Below, piece after piece: positions 10,609-20,369 of a stretch of 64,000 nt of DNA (position 1 is its first letter; each line of letters starts with the position of its first letter). The notes beneath the pieces were generated by a model, which was not told the DNA's origin, did no database searches, and worked only from the letters and a program-made list of their open reading frames with translations. Position numbers and translations under genes: made by a program. The stretch comes from Rossellomorea aquimaris TF-12 (GTDB taxonomy: Bacteria; Bacillota; Bacilli; Bacillales; Bacillaceae_B), in the NCBI RefSeq assembly GCF_001648555.1, contig NZ_LQXM01000028.1, forward strand, positions 124,001 to 188,000, read 5' to 3'.

Positions 10609-10965
10609 TTATTTCCACGTTTCTTCAAAGGTGTCCTCTTTAAATCCTACTGTCACCTTTTCTCCGTCTGTTGTGATTGGACGTTTAATGAGCATTCCAT
10701 CAGTTGAAAGAATCTCTAACAATTCATCTTCAGATGAAGAATTAACTTTATCTTTTAAGCCCAACTCACGATATTTCTTCCCGCTTGTATTAAAAAACTT
10801 TTTAAGTGGCAGTCCACTCGTTTCGTACAAGCTTTTTAACTCCTCCTTTGTTGGAGGGTTTTCAACAATATGTATTTCATTAAAAGATTTCCCTTGGTTT
10901 TCAAGCCATTTTTTTGCTTTTTGGCAAGTACCGCATTTGGGATAAGAGTAAAAAGACAATGTCAT
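10609..10965 (-). CDS. yusI: ArsC/Spx-family protein YusI
   Basis: 118-residue ArsC/Spx-like protein: opening FYSYPKCGTCQKAKKWL with CxxC (Cys11, Cys14), then NPPTKEELKSLYETSGLPLKKFFNTSG and GMLIKRPI. Belongs to the YffB/Spx-related branch; whether it reduces arsenate or binds RNA polymerase is not decidable here. An open frame continues to 11001, but the ATG at 10965 has AAAGGTGGTG upstream and gives the B. subtilis-like length. Syntenic with yusI upstream of gcvH. Confidence 0.85.
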   Translation of the reverse strand: MTLSFYSYPKCGTCQKAKKWLENQGKSFNEIHIVENPPTKEELKSLYETSGLPLKKFFNTSGKKYRELGLKDKVNSSSEDELLEILSTDGMLIKRPITTDGEKVTVGFKEDTFEETWK

Positions 10966-11001
10966 GATTACACCACCTTTCACAGTAAAAATTTGCAGCA
11001 A

Positions 11002-11026
11002 AGACTAAAGAACAAATCTTTAGTCT
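11002..11026 (-). terminator. Perfect hairpin downstream of arsR
   Basis: AGACTAAAG/CTTTAGTCT with a short loop between the arsR stop and yusI. The minus-strand side lacks a strong T run, so termination is only likely. Confidence 0.45.
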
Positions 11027-11117
11027 ACTTCCATGTATAGCTGCAATGATCTTTTAAATTAATCCGAATCTATTTCATACATTCGACAAATTTCTATTAT
11101 ATCCTTTTTTCTTTCTA

Positions 11118-11420
11118 CTACTCACAGTGCTTTTCAACAGTATCAACCAATTCTTTCAGAAGGACTGTTGCATTTTCTATTTCCAATGAGTAGAAACGCT
11201 GTGTCCCTTTTTGCTCTAGTGATACCAGTTTTTGGTCTCGCAGTATTTTCAAATGATGAGAAACGGCAGGACGTGATAACGTTAAATTCTCAGTTATTTG
11301 ATTGACAGTAAGAGGTTGTTCTTCGGCAAGAAGTAAAATAATATCCTGACGATAAGGATCACTTAGCGCTTGAAATAATGGTATACAAGCACGAAATGTA
11401 TCAATTGCTTTTTGACCCAT
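11118..11420 (-). CDS. ArsR-family transcriptional regulator
   Basis: 100-residue winged-helix repressor: FQALSDPYRQDIILLLAE, recognition helix LSRPAVSHHLKILRDQKLVS, wing EQKGTQRFYSLE. I see no CxC metal-sensing pair in the recognition helix; the only cysteines are near the N- and C-termini (FRACIP, EKHCE). It lies 32 bases after the SDR gene in one operon and is probably an autoregulator acting on the palindrome at 12257-12292. Confidence 0.9.
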   Translation of the reverse strand: MGQKAIDTFRACIPLFQALSDPYRQDIILLLAEEQPLTVNQITENLTLSRPAVSHHLKILRDQKLVSLEQKGTQRFYSLEIENATVLLKELVDTVEKHCE

Positions 11421-11452
11421 AGCTTTCTCCCTTCAAACTCATTCACATTCTA

Positions 11453-12232
11453 TTATATCCGTTCTTGTACTTTACGGACAATATTTGTCACCATTTTACG
11501 TGGAATAAATCGAATTGTTTTGGTTAACACTCTGTTTTTAAAACCTGGGATAATCACTGTTTTATTCTTGGTCATCATATCACTGTATCCCGCTTCTACA
11601 ACCTCTTCTACACTCATCACACCGGACTGAAACAGTTTTGAGGATTCTAGTTCAGCCACGTTGCTAAAGCCTGTTTGAGTAGCACCTGGACATAAGGCCA
11701 TCACTTTTACTCCATGTGGTTCCCACTCATTAGCCAACGCCTCAGAAAATGATAGCACATATGCTTTTGTTGCATAGTAGACAGCCATCAATGGACCTGG
11801 TTGAAAAGCTGCAGTGGAAGCGACATTTAAAATTTTCCCTTGTTTTCTTCTCACCATATCTTTCCCAAAATATTTACTTAGTTCTGTCAATGCTGTGATA
11901 TTCACTTGAATCATGTCTAATTCTTTCGATACATCCGTTTGTTCAAACTCTCCAAACAAACCAAATCCAGCATTGTTAATGAGTAAATCTACTTGTAAGC
12001 CTTGAGTCGTTACTTCATCGTATAACCTTTTTGAGGCTTCTGGCTTTGATAAATCTGACAATACGACAATGGCTTTCACCCCATATTGACTTTCTAACTC
12101 ACCTGCCAATGAACGAAGCTTTTCTTCACTTCTAGCAACGAGAATGACATCATGGCCTGATTCCGCAAATTTGTGGCTGAAATGTAAGCCGATCCCGCTT
12201 GAAGCTCCTGTAATTAATACTGTCTTGTTCAT
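11453..12232 (-). CDS. Short-chain dehydrogenase/reductase
   Basis: Classical SDR of 259 residues: NAD(P) motif TGASSGIG at 8-15, NNAGFG, catalytic Ser in NVASTAAFQPGPLMAVYYATKAY with YxxxK. Substrate unknown. The basic C-terminus (RVLTKTIRFIPRKMVTNIVRKVQ) is typical of the DltE/YqjQ-like SDRs. First gene of the SDR-ArsR operon, preceded by the perfect palindrome. Confidence 0.9.
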   Translation of the reverse strand: MNKTVLITGASSGIGLHFSHKFAESGHDVILVARSEEKLRSLAGELESQYGVKAIVVLSDLSKPEASKRLYDEVTTQGLQVDLLINNAGFGLFGEFEQTDVSKELDMIQVNITALTELSKYFGKDMVRRKQGKILNVASTAAFQPGPLMAVYYATKAYVLSFSEALANEWEPHGVKVMALCPGATQTGFSNVAELESSKLFQSGVMSVEEVVEAGYSDMMTKNKTVIIPGFKNRVLTKTIRFIPRKMVTNIVRKVQERI

Positions 12233-12256
12233 ATATTAAAAACCACCTTATCTTTA

Positions 12257-12292
12257 ACGTTTAAACACTTAAACGTTTAAGTGTTTAAACGT
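12257..12292. promoter_or_regulatory. Perfect 36-bp palindrome, probable operator of the SDR-ArsR operon
   Basis: Each half reads ACGTTTAAACACTTAAAC and the two halves match exactly as an inverted repeat with no loop. It sits 25 bases upstream of the SDR start, where an ArsR dimer (or a tetramer on two nested sites) could block transcription. The repeated TTTAA...TTAAA blocks inside each half suggest two overlapping operators. Confidence 0.6.
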
Positions 12293-12413
12293 ATAGTAAT
12301 TCATTTAGAAATTGTTGTCAACAAAGGGCGGTTAAAAACAGGCTGGATTCGTACAGATTGTTAACATTGAAATTATTGAGAATGACCTTTTATTGGATCT
12401 TCCCATCAAAAAA

Positions 12414-12444
12414 GGGACGGACCTCCAAAATGGAGGTCCGTCCC
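12414..12444. repeat. AGGGACGGACCTC palindromic element, copy 1, acting as fadE terminator
   Basis: Perfect 13-bp stem GGGACGGACCTCC / GGAGGTCCGTCCC with a 5-base loop. On the minus strand it is followed by TTTTTT and lies 10 bases after the fadE stop, so it works as the terminator of the fad operon. One of six copies in the window. Confidence 0.8.
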
Positions 12445-12453
12445 TCAAATCGA

Positions 12454-14238
12454 TTATACTGTATACTTTTCTGCTTCGATTAGTTTTTCTGATGCTGCAC
12501 GTTTTGTTGCGATTACGTTGATTGGTGTGTGGCGAGTGAATTTACGAAGTGCTGAAAGCATCATTCGCAGTGAGTCACCTGTTTCAGTTCCAACAAGGGT
12601 TTCTTTCGCGTGCTGTTCGATTTCGTTAAATGCTTCTTGACAGAAGATTTGAGTGTAAAGAAGTTTTTGTTGAGCTTTCTCTACTCCTACTTTGTCAATC
12701 GCTTTTTCTGTTCTAAGAACTACAGATTCCATAGCGTATGCGTTTGAAACGATGTCTGCAATGTTCACTAGAATTTCTTGCTCTTTTTCTAATGCTTTAC
12801 CGAACTTTTGAGCAGCTAATCCAGCCAGCATTAAACCAATTTTCTTAGCATTTTTCACAAGGTATTTTTCTTGAGCTAACGGCTCATCGCCAACTTCTTC
12901 AGGCATTAGCATCATTAATTCTTCTTGAAGAGCTTGTGCTTTTTGAAGTAATGGCAGCTCACCCTTCATTGCCTTACGAAGATACGTTCCTGGTACAAGA
13001 AGGCGGTTGATTTCATTTGTTCCTTCGAAGATACGGTTAATACGTGAGTCACGGTACATTCTTTCAATTTCGTATTCTTGCATGAATCCGTATCCACCGT
13101 GAAGCTGAACACCTTCATCTACTACATAATCTAATACTTCAGTTGCGAAGAATTTGTTTAATGAACACTCAATTGCATATTCAGCAATGGATTTCGCTAC
13201 TTCAGTACCATTTTTAACTTCTTCGTCCGTTAATTGACTCATACGATCCTCGAATAGACCAACTGTACGATAAACGGAGCTTTCAGCTGCATATAATTTA
13301 GAAGCCATCGTAGCCAGCTTTTCTTTCGTTAAGTTGAAAGAAGAAATTGGTGTTTTGAATTGTTGACGTTGGTTTGTATACTGAACCGTCACCTCGAAAG
13401 CACGTTTACTTGCTCCAACAGCACCTACTCCTAATTTGTAACGACCAATATTCAGAATGTTAAAGGCGATGATGTGACCTTTTCCTGATTGACCAAGAAG
13501 GTTTTCAACAGGAATTTCAGCATCTTCTAAAATCAATGTTCTTGTAGATGAACTCTTAATACCCATTTTCTTTTCTTCAGGGCCAGTAGAAACGCCAGGG
13601 AATTCTTTTTCAACGATAAACGCTGAGAAGTGCTCTCCATCAATCTTTGCATATACGACAAAGACATCAGCGAAGGCAGAGTTCGTGATCCATTGCTTTT
13701 CACCGTTTAAAATATAGTGAGTTCCAGCTTCATTTAATTTTGCAGTCGCTTTTGCACCAAGAGCATCAGATCCTGAACCTGGCTCAGTTAGAGCGTAAGC
13801 AGCAAGCTTTTCACCCGTTGCTAGAGCAGGAAGGTATTTTTGCTTTTGATCTTCATTACCAAATAACACAATCGGAAGAGATCCGATTCCAACGTGAGCA
13901 CCATGAGAGATAGAGAATCCACCTGCACGAGACATTTTTTCAGCAATAAGGGCTGAGCTCACTTTGTCTAAACCAAGACCGCCGTACTCTTCAGGAACAT
14001 CTGCTCCCAGTAAGCCAAGCTCCCCTGCTTCTTTCAAAAGACGTACTGAATGATCAAACTCATGGTTTTCAAGATTATCGATCACTGGAACAACTTCGTT
14101 TAGTACATAGTCTTCTGTTGTTTTAGCAATCATTTTTTGCTCATCAGAGTATTCTTCCGGTGTGAAAACTTGCTCAAAGCTTACATCTTCAATTAAAAAA
14201 CTTCCACCCTTAATCAATTTTTCTATTTGATTCGCCAT
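12454..14238 (-). CDS. fadE: Acyl-CoA dehydrogenase FadE
   Basis: FAD-dependent acyl-CoA dehydrogenase, first oxidation of the beta-oxidation cycle. 594 residues, the long FadE form. Motifs: YALTEPGSGSDA (flavin/substrate loop, about 150), ITNSAFADVFVVYAK, GGYGFMQEYEIERMYRD, and the catalytic glutamate region INRIFEGTNEINR at about 410; a C-terminal extension of about 180 residues is characteristic. ATG after AGGGGG. Last gene of fadN-fadA-fadE, as in B. subtilis yusLKJ. Confidence 0.95.
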   Translation of the reverse strand: MANQIEKLIKGGSFLIEDVSFEQVFTPEEYSDEQKMIAKTTEDYVLNEVVPVIDNLENHEFDHSVRLLKEAGELGLLGADVPEEYGGLGLDKVSSALIAEKMSRAGGFSISHGAHVGIGSLPIVLFGNEDQKQKYLPALATGEKLAAYALTEPGSGSDALGAKATAKLNEAGTHYILNGEKQWITNSAFADVFVVYAKIDGEHFSAFIVEKEFPGVSTGPEEKKMGIKSSSTRTLILEDAEIPVENLLGQSGKGHIIAFNILNIGRYKLGVGAVGASKRAFEVTVQYTNQRQQFKTPISSFNLTKEKLATMASKLYAAESSVYRTVGLFEDRMSQLTDEEVKNGTEVAKSIAEYAIECSLNKFFATEVLDYVVDEGVQLHGGYGFMQEYEIERMYRDSRINRIFEGTNEINRLLVPGTYLRKAMKGELPLLQKAQALQEELMMLMPEEVGDEPLAQEKYLVKNAKKIGLMLAGLAAQKFGKALEKEQEILVNIADIVSNAYAMESVVLRTEKAIDKVGVEKAQQKLLYTQIFCQEAFNEIEQHAKETLVGTETGDSLRMMLSALRKFTRHTPINVIATKRAASEKLIEAEKYTV

Positions 14239-14273
14239 TTTCGAATCCCCCTAATAATTATATTGAAGGAGAA

Positions 14274-14304
14274 GGGGAGCCTCTTTGTAGAGGTCCGTCC
14301 CTCC
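14274..14304. repeat. AGGGACGGACCTC element, copy 2 (diverged)
   Basis: Between fadA and fadE. One arm keeps AGAGGTCCGTCCC; the other has decayed to GGGGAGCCTCT. A partial hairpin is still possible. It lies immediately past the fadA stop. Confidence 0.65.
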
Positions 14305-14306
14305 TA

Positions 14307-15485
14307 TTAACCTATTAATTCAAAGACGCCTGCTGCTCCCATTCCGCCGCCGATACACATGGTGACGATACCGAATTGCTGGTTTTTGCGTTTCATTTCG
14401 TGAATGAGGGACAGGGTTAGTTTCGCTCCTGTACAGCCTAATGGATGACCAAGTGCAATGGCTCCACCGTTTACGTTCACTTTTTCTTCGTCTAAGCCTA
14501 ATTGGCGAATGACTTGTATAGATTGAGAAGCGAATGCTTCATTCAGTTCAAATAAACCGATATCAGAAAGCTCAAGTCCAGCCATCTTTAATGCACGTGG
14601 AATCGCTTCTACTGGACCGATTCCCATAATTTCCGGTGGAACTCCTGCTACGGCAAAACTTCTGAATTTCGCCATTGGTTGAAGTCCTAATGAACCAGCC
14701 TTTTCTCGATCCATGACCATAACTGCTGCCGCTCCATCACTTGTTTGTGAGGAGTTCCCTGCTGTTACTGAACCTTTCACATTAAAGGCAGGTCGTAGTT
14801 TGGCAAGTACCTGTGAGCTTGTTTCAGCACGTACCCCTTCATCCTTAGAAAATTGGAATGATTTTTCGATAAGTTTGTTTTCTCCATTCACTGTGCGTTG
14901 AAGAACGTCCACTGGTACGATTTCATCATCAAATTTTCCTTCTGCAATCGCTTTTGCCGCTTTTTGGTGACTTCTCACTGCGAAAGCATCTTGTTCTTCA
15001 CGGGATACGCCGAATTTTTTAGCAACTTCTTCAGCCGTATGTCCCATACTCATATAGTATTGTGGCGCAGTTTCAGCTAGTTTTGCATTTGGACGAACAA
15101 CATGGCCCATCATTGGAACTAGACTCATAGATTCTGCTCCACCAGCAATCGCCGTATCCGAGTGGCCAAGCATAATCTTTTCAGCCGCATAGGCAATGGA
15201 TTGTAATCCTGAAGAACAATAACGATTGATTGTAATAGCAGGGACAGAATCTGGTAACCCTGCAAGGCCACCAATATTTCTAGCCATATTTAAGCCTTGT
15301 TCTGCTTCTGGCATGGCACAACCGATAATCAAATCATCTATATTTCCTTCGTAGTTTCCTGCACGCTTAAGGGTTTCTTTTACTACAAGAGCTCCCAGAT
15401 CATCTGGTCGTACATGAGCCAGTGATCCTTTTCTTGATTTTCCAACTGGTGTTCTTGCACCAGCAACAATAACTGCTTCACGCAT
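14307..15485 (-). CDS. fadA: Acetyl-CoA acyltransferase (3-ketoacyl-CoA thiolase) FadA
   Basis: Thiolase for the last step of beta-oxidation. 392 residues. Nucleophilic Cys90 in [16 protein letters not shown]; the second catalytic region [18 protein letters not shown] and the final [13 protein letters not shown], all canonical. ATG follows GGGGGAG. Middle gene of the fad operon, 36 bases after fadN. Confidence 0.97.
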   Translation of the reverse strand: MREAVIVAGARTPVGKSRKGSLAHVRPDDLGALVVKETLKRAGNYEGNIDDLIIGCAMPEAEQGLNMARNIGGLAGLPDSVPAITINRYCSSGLQSIAYAAEKIMLGHSDTAIAGGAESMSLVPMMGHVVRPNAKLAETAPQYYMSMGHTAEEVAKKFGVSREEQDAFAVRSHQKAAKAIAEGKFDDEIVPVDVLQRTVNGENKLIEKSFQFSKDEGVRAETSSQVLAKLRPAFNVKGSVTAGNSSQTSDGAAAVMVMDREKAGSLGLQPMAKFRSFAVAGVPPEIMGIGPVEAIPRALKMAGLELSDIGLFELNEAFASQSIQVIRQLGLDEEKVNVNGGAIALGHPLGCTGAKLTLSLIHEMKRKNQQFGIVTMCIGGGMGAAGVFELIG

Positions 15486-15521
15486 GAGGCTCCCCCACTT
15501 TCCTAAATGTATTTCATTCGA

Positions 15522-17906
15522 CTAGTTGCGTAATGGTTTTCCTTTAACAAGCATGTGCTGCATTCTTTGTTGTGATTTAGGCTGAGCGACTAAGCTTAAG
15601 AAAGCTTCTCTTTCAAGATCTAATAGATATTGTTCATCTACTTCTGTTCCAAATGGCACTTTTCCACCTGCGATGACATAGGCAAGCTTCTTCGCAATCA
15701 TTAAATCATGCTCGGAAATGAAGCCTGATTGGAACATAGATTGTGCACCGAGGAGGAGAGTAGCATATCCAGTTTCTCCAACCACAGGAACTTTTTTACG
15801 AATTGGTGCTGTATATCCTTTGTCAAATAAAGAGATAGCTGCTTGCTTCGCATCGTATAATAGATGATCTCCGTTAACGCTTACGCCATCGGCTTTATTT
15901 AAGAAATTGTTGTCTCTTGCTTCATCTCCAGAAGTTGAAACCTTTGCCATTGCGATGGTTTCAAATACTTTGTTAGCAACCTTTTGCAAGTCAAATTCTA
16001 CTCCGTTAGGCAGATTCGATAAGTGCTTCATGTATAGCTCTTTATTACCGCCGCCTCCAGGAATTAATCCGACACCAACCTCTACTAATCCCATGTATGT
16101 CTCCATAGAAGCCTGGATGTGGGCAGTAGGCAAGCAAACCTCACTTCCTCCACCAAGAGTCATACCAAATGGTGCCGAAACAACTGGTTTAGAAGAGTAC
16201 TTTATTTTCATCATTGCTTGTTGGAAGTGACGAACCACCATGTCAATTTCGAATACATTGTCATCCTGTGCTTCCATTAAGATCATGGCAAGGTTTGCTC
16301 CTACACAGAAGTTCTTCCCTTGGTTCCCAATGACAAGTCCTTTGAAATTCTTTTCAACTTCGTCTACTGAGAAGTTAATCATTTGAACGATATCAAGTCC
16401 GATGGCATTGCTTGGAGAGTGGAATTCAAGTAGAGCTACTCCATCACCAATATCAATTAAGCTTGCACCAGAATTCTTTTTAATTAGTTTTCCTTGCTTT
16501 TTAAGAAGTTTAAGATCAATTACTTTAGGATTTCTATCTACAGGCTGGTAGCTGCCTTCATGGTAAAAGTAAAGCTCTCCCTCTTCCTCTTTATAGAAAT
16601 TAGTATGACCTGCACCAAGCATGTCATCAATCCATTGAGGAACGGTTATGCCTTCTTCTTTCATGCGTGTAACGGATTTCTCAAGTCCGATGGCATCCCA
16701 CGTTTCAAAAGGACCCATTTCCCAGCCAAAGCCCCATTTCATGGCACGGTCAATCGCTACGATATCGTCCGCAATTTCACCATGAAGTTCGGCAGAATAA
16801 GTTAATACTGGTGAGATAATGTTCCATAGTAGTGAACCTGCTTTATCCTTGGCATACACCAGTGACTTCATTTTATTTTTTAAGCCTTTTTCATTTTTAC
16901 TCATTTCGATTGAAGCCGTCTTTAATTTTTTACGAGGCTCATATTCCAGAGTTTCTGTATTAAGCTCGAGAATTTCTTTGCCCTTCTTTAAGAAGAAGCC
17001 TTGACCACTCTTACTTCCTAACCAGCCTTTCTCAAGCATTTTTTGCATAAATGCAGGTACTTCAAATACTTTTTTCTCTTCCCCTTCAACTTGGTCATAG
17101 ACATTTTTTGCAACATGTGCAAAGGTGTCAAGACCTACAACATCCAAGGTACGGAAAGTAGCACTTTTAGGTCTGCCGATGGTTGGGCCGGTAATGGAGT
17201 CAACCTCTCCGACACTGTATCCACCCTTTAGCATTTCCTGGACAGTAATCAATAGACCGTAAGTTCCGATACGATTCGCAATGAAGTTCGGTGTGTCTTT
17301 TGCAAAGACAACCCCTTTGCCAAGGGCATCTTCTCCAAAGACTTTCATGAATTCAACCACTTCAGCATCCGTTTTCTTCGTTGGAATCACTTCAAGAAGC
17401 TTTAAATAGCGTGGTGGATTGAAGAAATGAGTTCCAAGGAAATTACGTTGGAAATCTTCAGAGCGTCCTTCCGCCATGGCTTCAATTGAAATTCCTGACG
17501 TATTTGAACTGATAATACTTCCAGGCTTACGATACATTTCAACCTGCTCAAATACTTTCTTTTTAATATCTAAGTTTTCAACAACTACTTCGATGATCCA
17601 ATCGCAATCTCCAATGTGTTGAAGATCATCCTCGAAGTTACCTGCTGTAATTAGTGATAAGTTTTGTTTTGAGGTTAACGGAGCTGGCTTTTGCTTCAGA
17701 AGCTTTTTTAAAGCGTTTTCACTTAAGCGATTACGAAAAGACTTGCTCTCTTCTGTTAAACCTTTTGCCTTATCTTCGTCCGTTAGTTCTCTTGGTACGA
17801 TGTCTAATAACATTGTCGGAATACCGATATTTGCTAAATGAGCGGCAATCCCTGATCCCATAACTCCTGATCCTAACACTGCTGCTTTCTGAATTCTACG
17901 AACCAA
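15522..17906 (-). CDS. fadN: 3-hydroxyacyl-CoA dehydrogenase / enoyl-CoA hydratase FadN
   Basis: Bifunctional beta-oxidation enzyme, 794 residues. N-terminal Rossmann domain GSGVMGSGIAAHLAN (13-27), DH-type motifs NTSGISIEAMAEG and GTHFFNPPRYLKLLEVIP, then the 3HCDH C-domain. The last third is crotonase-like: NQGKNFCVGANLAMI and APFGMTLGGGSEVCLP. Note hydratase-last order, the Gram-positive FadN arrangement. Starts with TTG behind AAAGGGGGAAA. First gene of the operon, with a FadR box just upstream. Confidence 0.96.
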   Translation of the reverse strand: MVRRIQKAAVLGSGVMGSGIAAHLANIGIPTMLLDIVPRELTDEDKAKGLTEESKSFRNRLSENALKKLLKQKPAPLTSKQNLSLITAGNFEDDLQHIGDCDWIIEVVVENLDIKKKVFEQVEMYRKPGSIISSNTSGISIEAMAEGRSEDFQRNFLGTHFFNPPRYLKLLEVIPTKKTDAEVVEFMKVFGEDALGKGVVFAKDTPNFIANRIGTYGLLITVQEMLKGGYSVGEVDSITGPTIGRPKSATFRTLDVVGLDTFAHVAKNVYDQVEGEEKKVFEVPAFMQKMLEKGWLGSKSGQGFFLKKGKEILELNTETLEYEPRKKLKTASIEMSKNEKGLKNKMKSLVYAKDKAGSLLWNIISPVLTYSAELHGEIADDIVAIDRAMKWGFGWEMGPFETWDAIGLEKSVTRMKEEGITVPQWIDDMLGAGHTNFYKEEEGELYFYHEGSYQPVDRNPKVIDLKLLKKQGKLIKKNSGASLIDIGDGVALLEFHSPSNAIGLDIVQMINFSVDEVEKNFKGLVIGNQGKNFCVGANLAMILMEAQDDNVFEIDMVVRHFQQAMMKIKYSSKPVVSAPFGMTLGGGSEVCLPTAHIQASMETYMGLVEVGVGLIPGGGGNKELYMKHLSNLPNGVEFDLQKVANKVFETIAMAKVSTSGDEARDNNFLNKADGVSVNGDHLLYDAKQAAISLFDKGYTAPIRKKVPVVGETGYATLLLGAQSMFQSGFISEHDLMIAKKLAYVIAGGKVPFGTEVDEQYLLDLEREAFLSLVAQPKSQQRMQHMLVKGKPLRN

Positions 17907-17931
17907 TGTATTTTCCCCCTTTTGTACACTT

Positions 17932-17950
17932 TGAATGAATACTCATTCAT
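17932..17950. promoter_or_regulatory. FadR operator of fadN-fadA-fadE
   Basis: TGAATGAATACTCATTCAT is a near-perfect match to the Bacillus FadR (YsiA, TetR-family) box TGAATGA-n-TAn-TCATTCA. It lies 26 bases upstream of the fadN start. Long-chain acyl-CoA should relieve repression. A weaker half-site CGAATGAG follows at about 17972. Confidence 0.9.
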
Positions 17951-18334
17951 TTTTCACTCAAAAAAAAGACTCGAATGAGTTTCTGTTACTTCTAATATAT
18001 AGGAATTTCTAAAATATCGCAATATTTAAAGTTATAAAAATAGAAATTTTACAAAAACTTTTATTGTACAATCGACTAAACGATATAATGAGCTAAAACG
18101 GACATTATAATGAGGAAAGAAATATAAATCTTGCTTCATTATATGCTGTTGATAAAAAATTGCTTTTTTCGTAAACTTTTTTGCTTTTAAAATAGTAGTG
18201 GTTGATTACAGCGAGAGGTACTCGCTTTCCACGGAGCGGGGTTGACAGATAGACCAGCAAAGATTATTTAATATAACAACAACCTTTTCGTAAATAGGAT
18301 TGATTGTGCTTTCACTAAGGAGGATATGATAACG
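17951..18334. other. Divergent intergenic region with a degenerate repeat at about 18201-18243
   Basis: AT-rich up to 18180. From 18201 a GC-richer block (GTTGATTACAGCGAGAGG, CTCGCTTTCCACGGAGCGGG) resembles a decayed copy of a dispersed Bacillaceae intergenic element with a CGCTTTCCGCGGGGCG core, in my reading. No ORF. The nucleotidase ribosome site AAGGAGG is at 18317-18323. Confidence 0.4.
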
Positions 18335-19906
18335 ATGGAGTCTACGACTGTTTATATTCTAGAAACGAGTGATATTCACGGTCATATCTATCCTTATGCT
18401 TATGGAGACTTAAAGAATGCTCCCATTGGGTTAGGGAGAATTGCTACCTATGTTAAACGGATGAGGAAGCGTTGTGATCACCTCTTGCTAATAGACAATG
18501 GGGATCTTTTTCAAGGAACGCCTCTTTTCACTTACTACATAAAAAATGCTTTTCATAAAAGGAATCCATATATCGAAATTCTAAATACTCTTCATTATGA
18601 TGGAGCTGTCATTGGGAATCACGAATTTAACTATGGGATGGATGTATTAGATCAATGTAAAAAAGAAGCGGCCTTCCCCTATCTCGCCGCAAACATTATC
18701 GATAACCGTACAAAGCAGCCCTATTTCGGTACACCTTATGTTACAAAAACGTTCACAAATGGAATAAAAGCCGTTGTACTTGGAGTTACGACTCACTACA
18801 TTCCAAATTGGGAAAACCCTTCACATATAACAAACCTTGAATTTCTGGATGCATTCGAAACGACGAAAAAATGGGTTTCTTTCCTACAACAGTCCGAGAA
18901 TCCTGACCTGATGATTGTTTCTTATCATGGCGGCTTTGAACATGATGTGCATACTGGAAAAAGCACCGGCGAAAATCCCCAGGAAAACCAGGGCTATCGT
19001 ATGTGTCATGAAATACAGGGAATTGATGTTCTTTTAACAGGACATCAGCATCAGATGCTTGCGACTGAGGTTAACGGAGTGTCCATCGTTCAACCTGGAA
19101 TGAACGGAGAAAGGGTTGGCACGATAAAGGTTGATTTCCATCTGGACAATGGAAAAAGAAAAATAGCTAAGAAAAAAAGCTCCCTTATTTCAATGGACGG
19201 GATGCCGGTGGATAAGAAGATCATTTCAATTGTAGAAATACTAGAAAAGGATACCCAAGAGTGGTTAAACGAAACCATTGGAACCATTGATGGAAATATG
19301 CACATTGAGGATCCATTTCTCGCTCGTCAACAGGAGCATCCCTTTATTGAATTTATCAACAAAGTTCAAATGGATGCAACAGGTGTGGATATTTCTTGCA
19401 CTGCTTTATTTAATGATAAGGTAAACGGACTCCCAACAGATGTTTCAATTAGAGACATTCTTTCAAACTACATATACCCTAATACACTTTCCGTTCTTGA
19501 ATTAACAGGGGAAGATATTCGACAAGCTCTTGAAAAGACTGCTTCTTATTTCATGATAACCAATGATGGAAAACTTGGTATAAATCCCAGTTTCACAACA
19601 CCAAAGCCCCAGCATTACAACTACGATATGTGGGAGGGTATCCAATACATCTTAGATATACGCCTTCCTATTGGAAAAAGGGTTACCTCCCTTACCTATA
19701 AAGGAAAACCATTGCAAGAAAAAAAACGCTACCCAGTAGTGATGAATAATTATCGAGCTGGAGGTGGTGGAGGCTACCCCATGTTTAAAAACAAACCCAT
19801 ACTAAAAGAAATCCAACTCGACATGACAGAACTGATCACCAACTACTTCCTAACACACCAAACAATCCAAGCCACCTGTAACCACAACTGGAAAGTAATA
19901 TTGTAG
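18335..19906 (+). CDS. 5'-nucleotidase / metallophosphatase (UshA/YunD-type)
   Basis: 523-residue protein with the two-domain 5'-nucleotidase layout. Metallophosphatase motifs: ETSDIHGHIYP (D-x-H), IDNGDLFQG, VIGNHEFNYGMD, SYHGGFEHD and LLTGHQHQ. The C-terminal nucleotide-binding domain starts near residue 310 (MHIEDPFLARQQEHPFIEFIN) and ends with YRAGGGGGYPMF. No signal peptide, so cytosolic. I use the ATG at 18335, 11 bases after AAGGAGG; the in-frame ATG at 18326 is only 2 bases away. The substrate (UDP-sugars, NMPs or 2',3'-cNMP) is open. Its stop codon is part of repeat copy 3. Confidence 0.85.
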   Translation: MESTTVYILETSDIHGHIYPYAYGDLKNAPIGLGRIATYVKRMRKRCDHLLLIDNGDLFQGTPLFTYYIKNAFHKRNPYIEILNTLHYDGAVIGNHEFNYGMDVLDQCKKEAAFPYLAANIIDNRTKQPYFGTPYVTKTFTNGIKAVVLGVTTHYIPNWENPSHITNLEFLDAFETTKKWVSFLQQSENPDLMIVSYHGGFEHDVHTGKSTGENPQENQGYRMCHEIQGIDVLLTGHQHQMLATEVNGVSIVQPGMNGERVGTIKVDFHLDNGKRKIAKKKSSLISMDGMPVDKKIISIVEILEKDTQEWLNETIGTIDGNMHIEDPFLARQQEHPFIEFINKVQMDATGVDISCTALFNDKVNGLPTDVSIRDILSNYIYPNTLSVLELTGEDIRQALEKTASYFMITNDGKLGINPSFTTPKPQHYNYDMWEGIQYILDIRLPIGKRVTSLTYKGKPLQEKKRYPVVMNNYRAGGGGGYPMFKNKPILKEIQLDMTELITNYFLTHQTIQATCNHNWKVIL

Positions 19907-19917
19907 GGACGGACCTC
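19905..19917. repeat. AGGGACGGACCTC element, copy 3 (single arm)
   Basis: One arm only, in the same orientation as the gene it ends: the TAG stop of the nucleotidase (19904-19906) is the first part of TAGGGACGGACCTC. No second arm nearby. Confidence 0.7.
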
Positions 19918-19969
19918 GTTTATAATTCCAAGTGAAAAAGGGAATGTTAGGAGTGGAGGTGTTCATATT

Positions 19970-20107
19970 ATGGCAAAGCAAAAGAAAAGTCCTTCTAAAG
20001 CAGGAGTAAGCGCTGCTAGTATCAAAGGAGATGCCGGCCCTACTGTCGAAAGAGATGGTGGCGGTAAGGTGAACAGTCAAAACAATCAATTTAAAAAACA
20101 GCCTTAA
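19970..20107 (+). CDS. yuzL: YuzL-family small protein
   Basis: 45-residue basic protein, MAKQKKSPSKAGVSAAS then KGDAGPTVERDGGGKV and a Gln/Asn/Lys-rich end. Strong GGAGGTG site 9 bases upstream and a terminator downstream. I recognise it as the YuzL type found near fadN in Bacillus; function unknown, possibly spore-associated given its SASP-like composition. Confidence 0.75.
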   Translation: MAKQKKSPSKAGVSAASIKGDAGPTVERDGGGKVNSQNNQFKKQP

Positions 20108-20118
20108 ATAGTAGAATC

Positions 20119-20156
20119 GGCACCTATCTCCCATGGATAGGTGTCTTCTTTCTTTG
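20119..20156 (+). terminator. Terminator after yuzL
   Basis: CACCTATC/GATAGGTG stem followed by a T-rich tract (TCTTCTTTCTTT). Confidence 0.75.
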
Positions 20157-20369
20157 ATTAACCTAGTATGAACGCTGTACTACACTGGAATCCGTCATCT
20201 GATCCCCTCAGGGAATTTAACCACTTCTTTTATAAAATTTTTTCCATTTCCCATTCATGCAAAAATTTACTTTGCCTTCCACTCACTTATGAAGTAAACT
20301 AAAATTATAAAATTTTAGTTGTCAGACCTCCTACTTTTGAACAGGTGTCCGTCTGCTCTTTGAATATGA

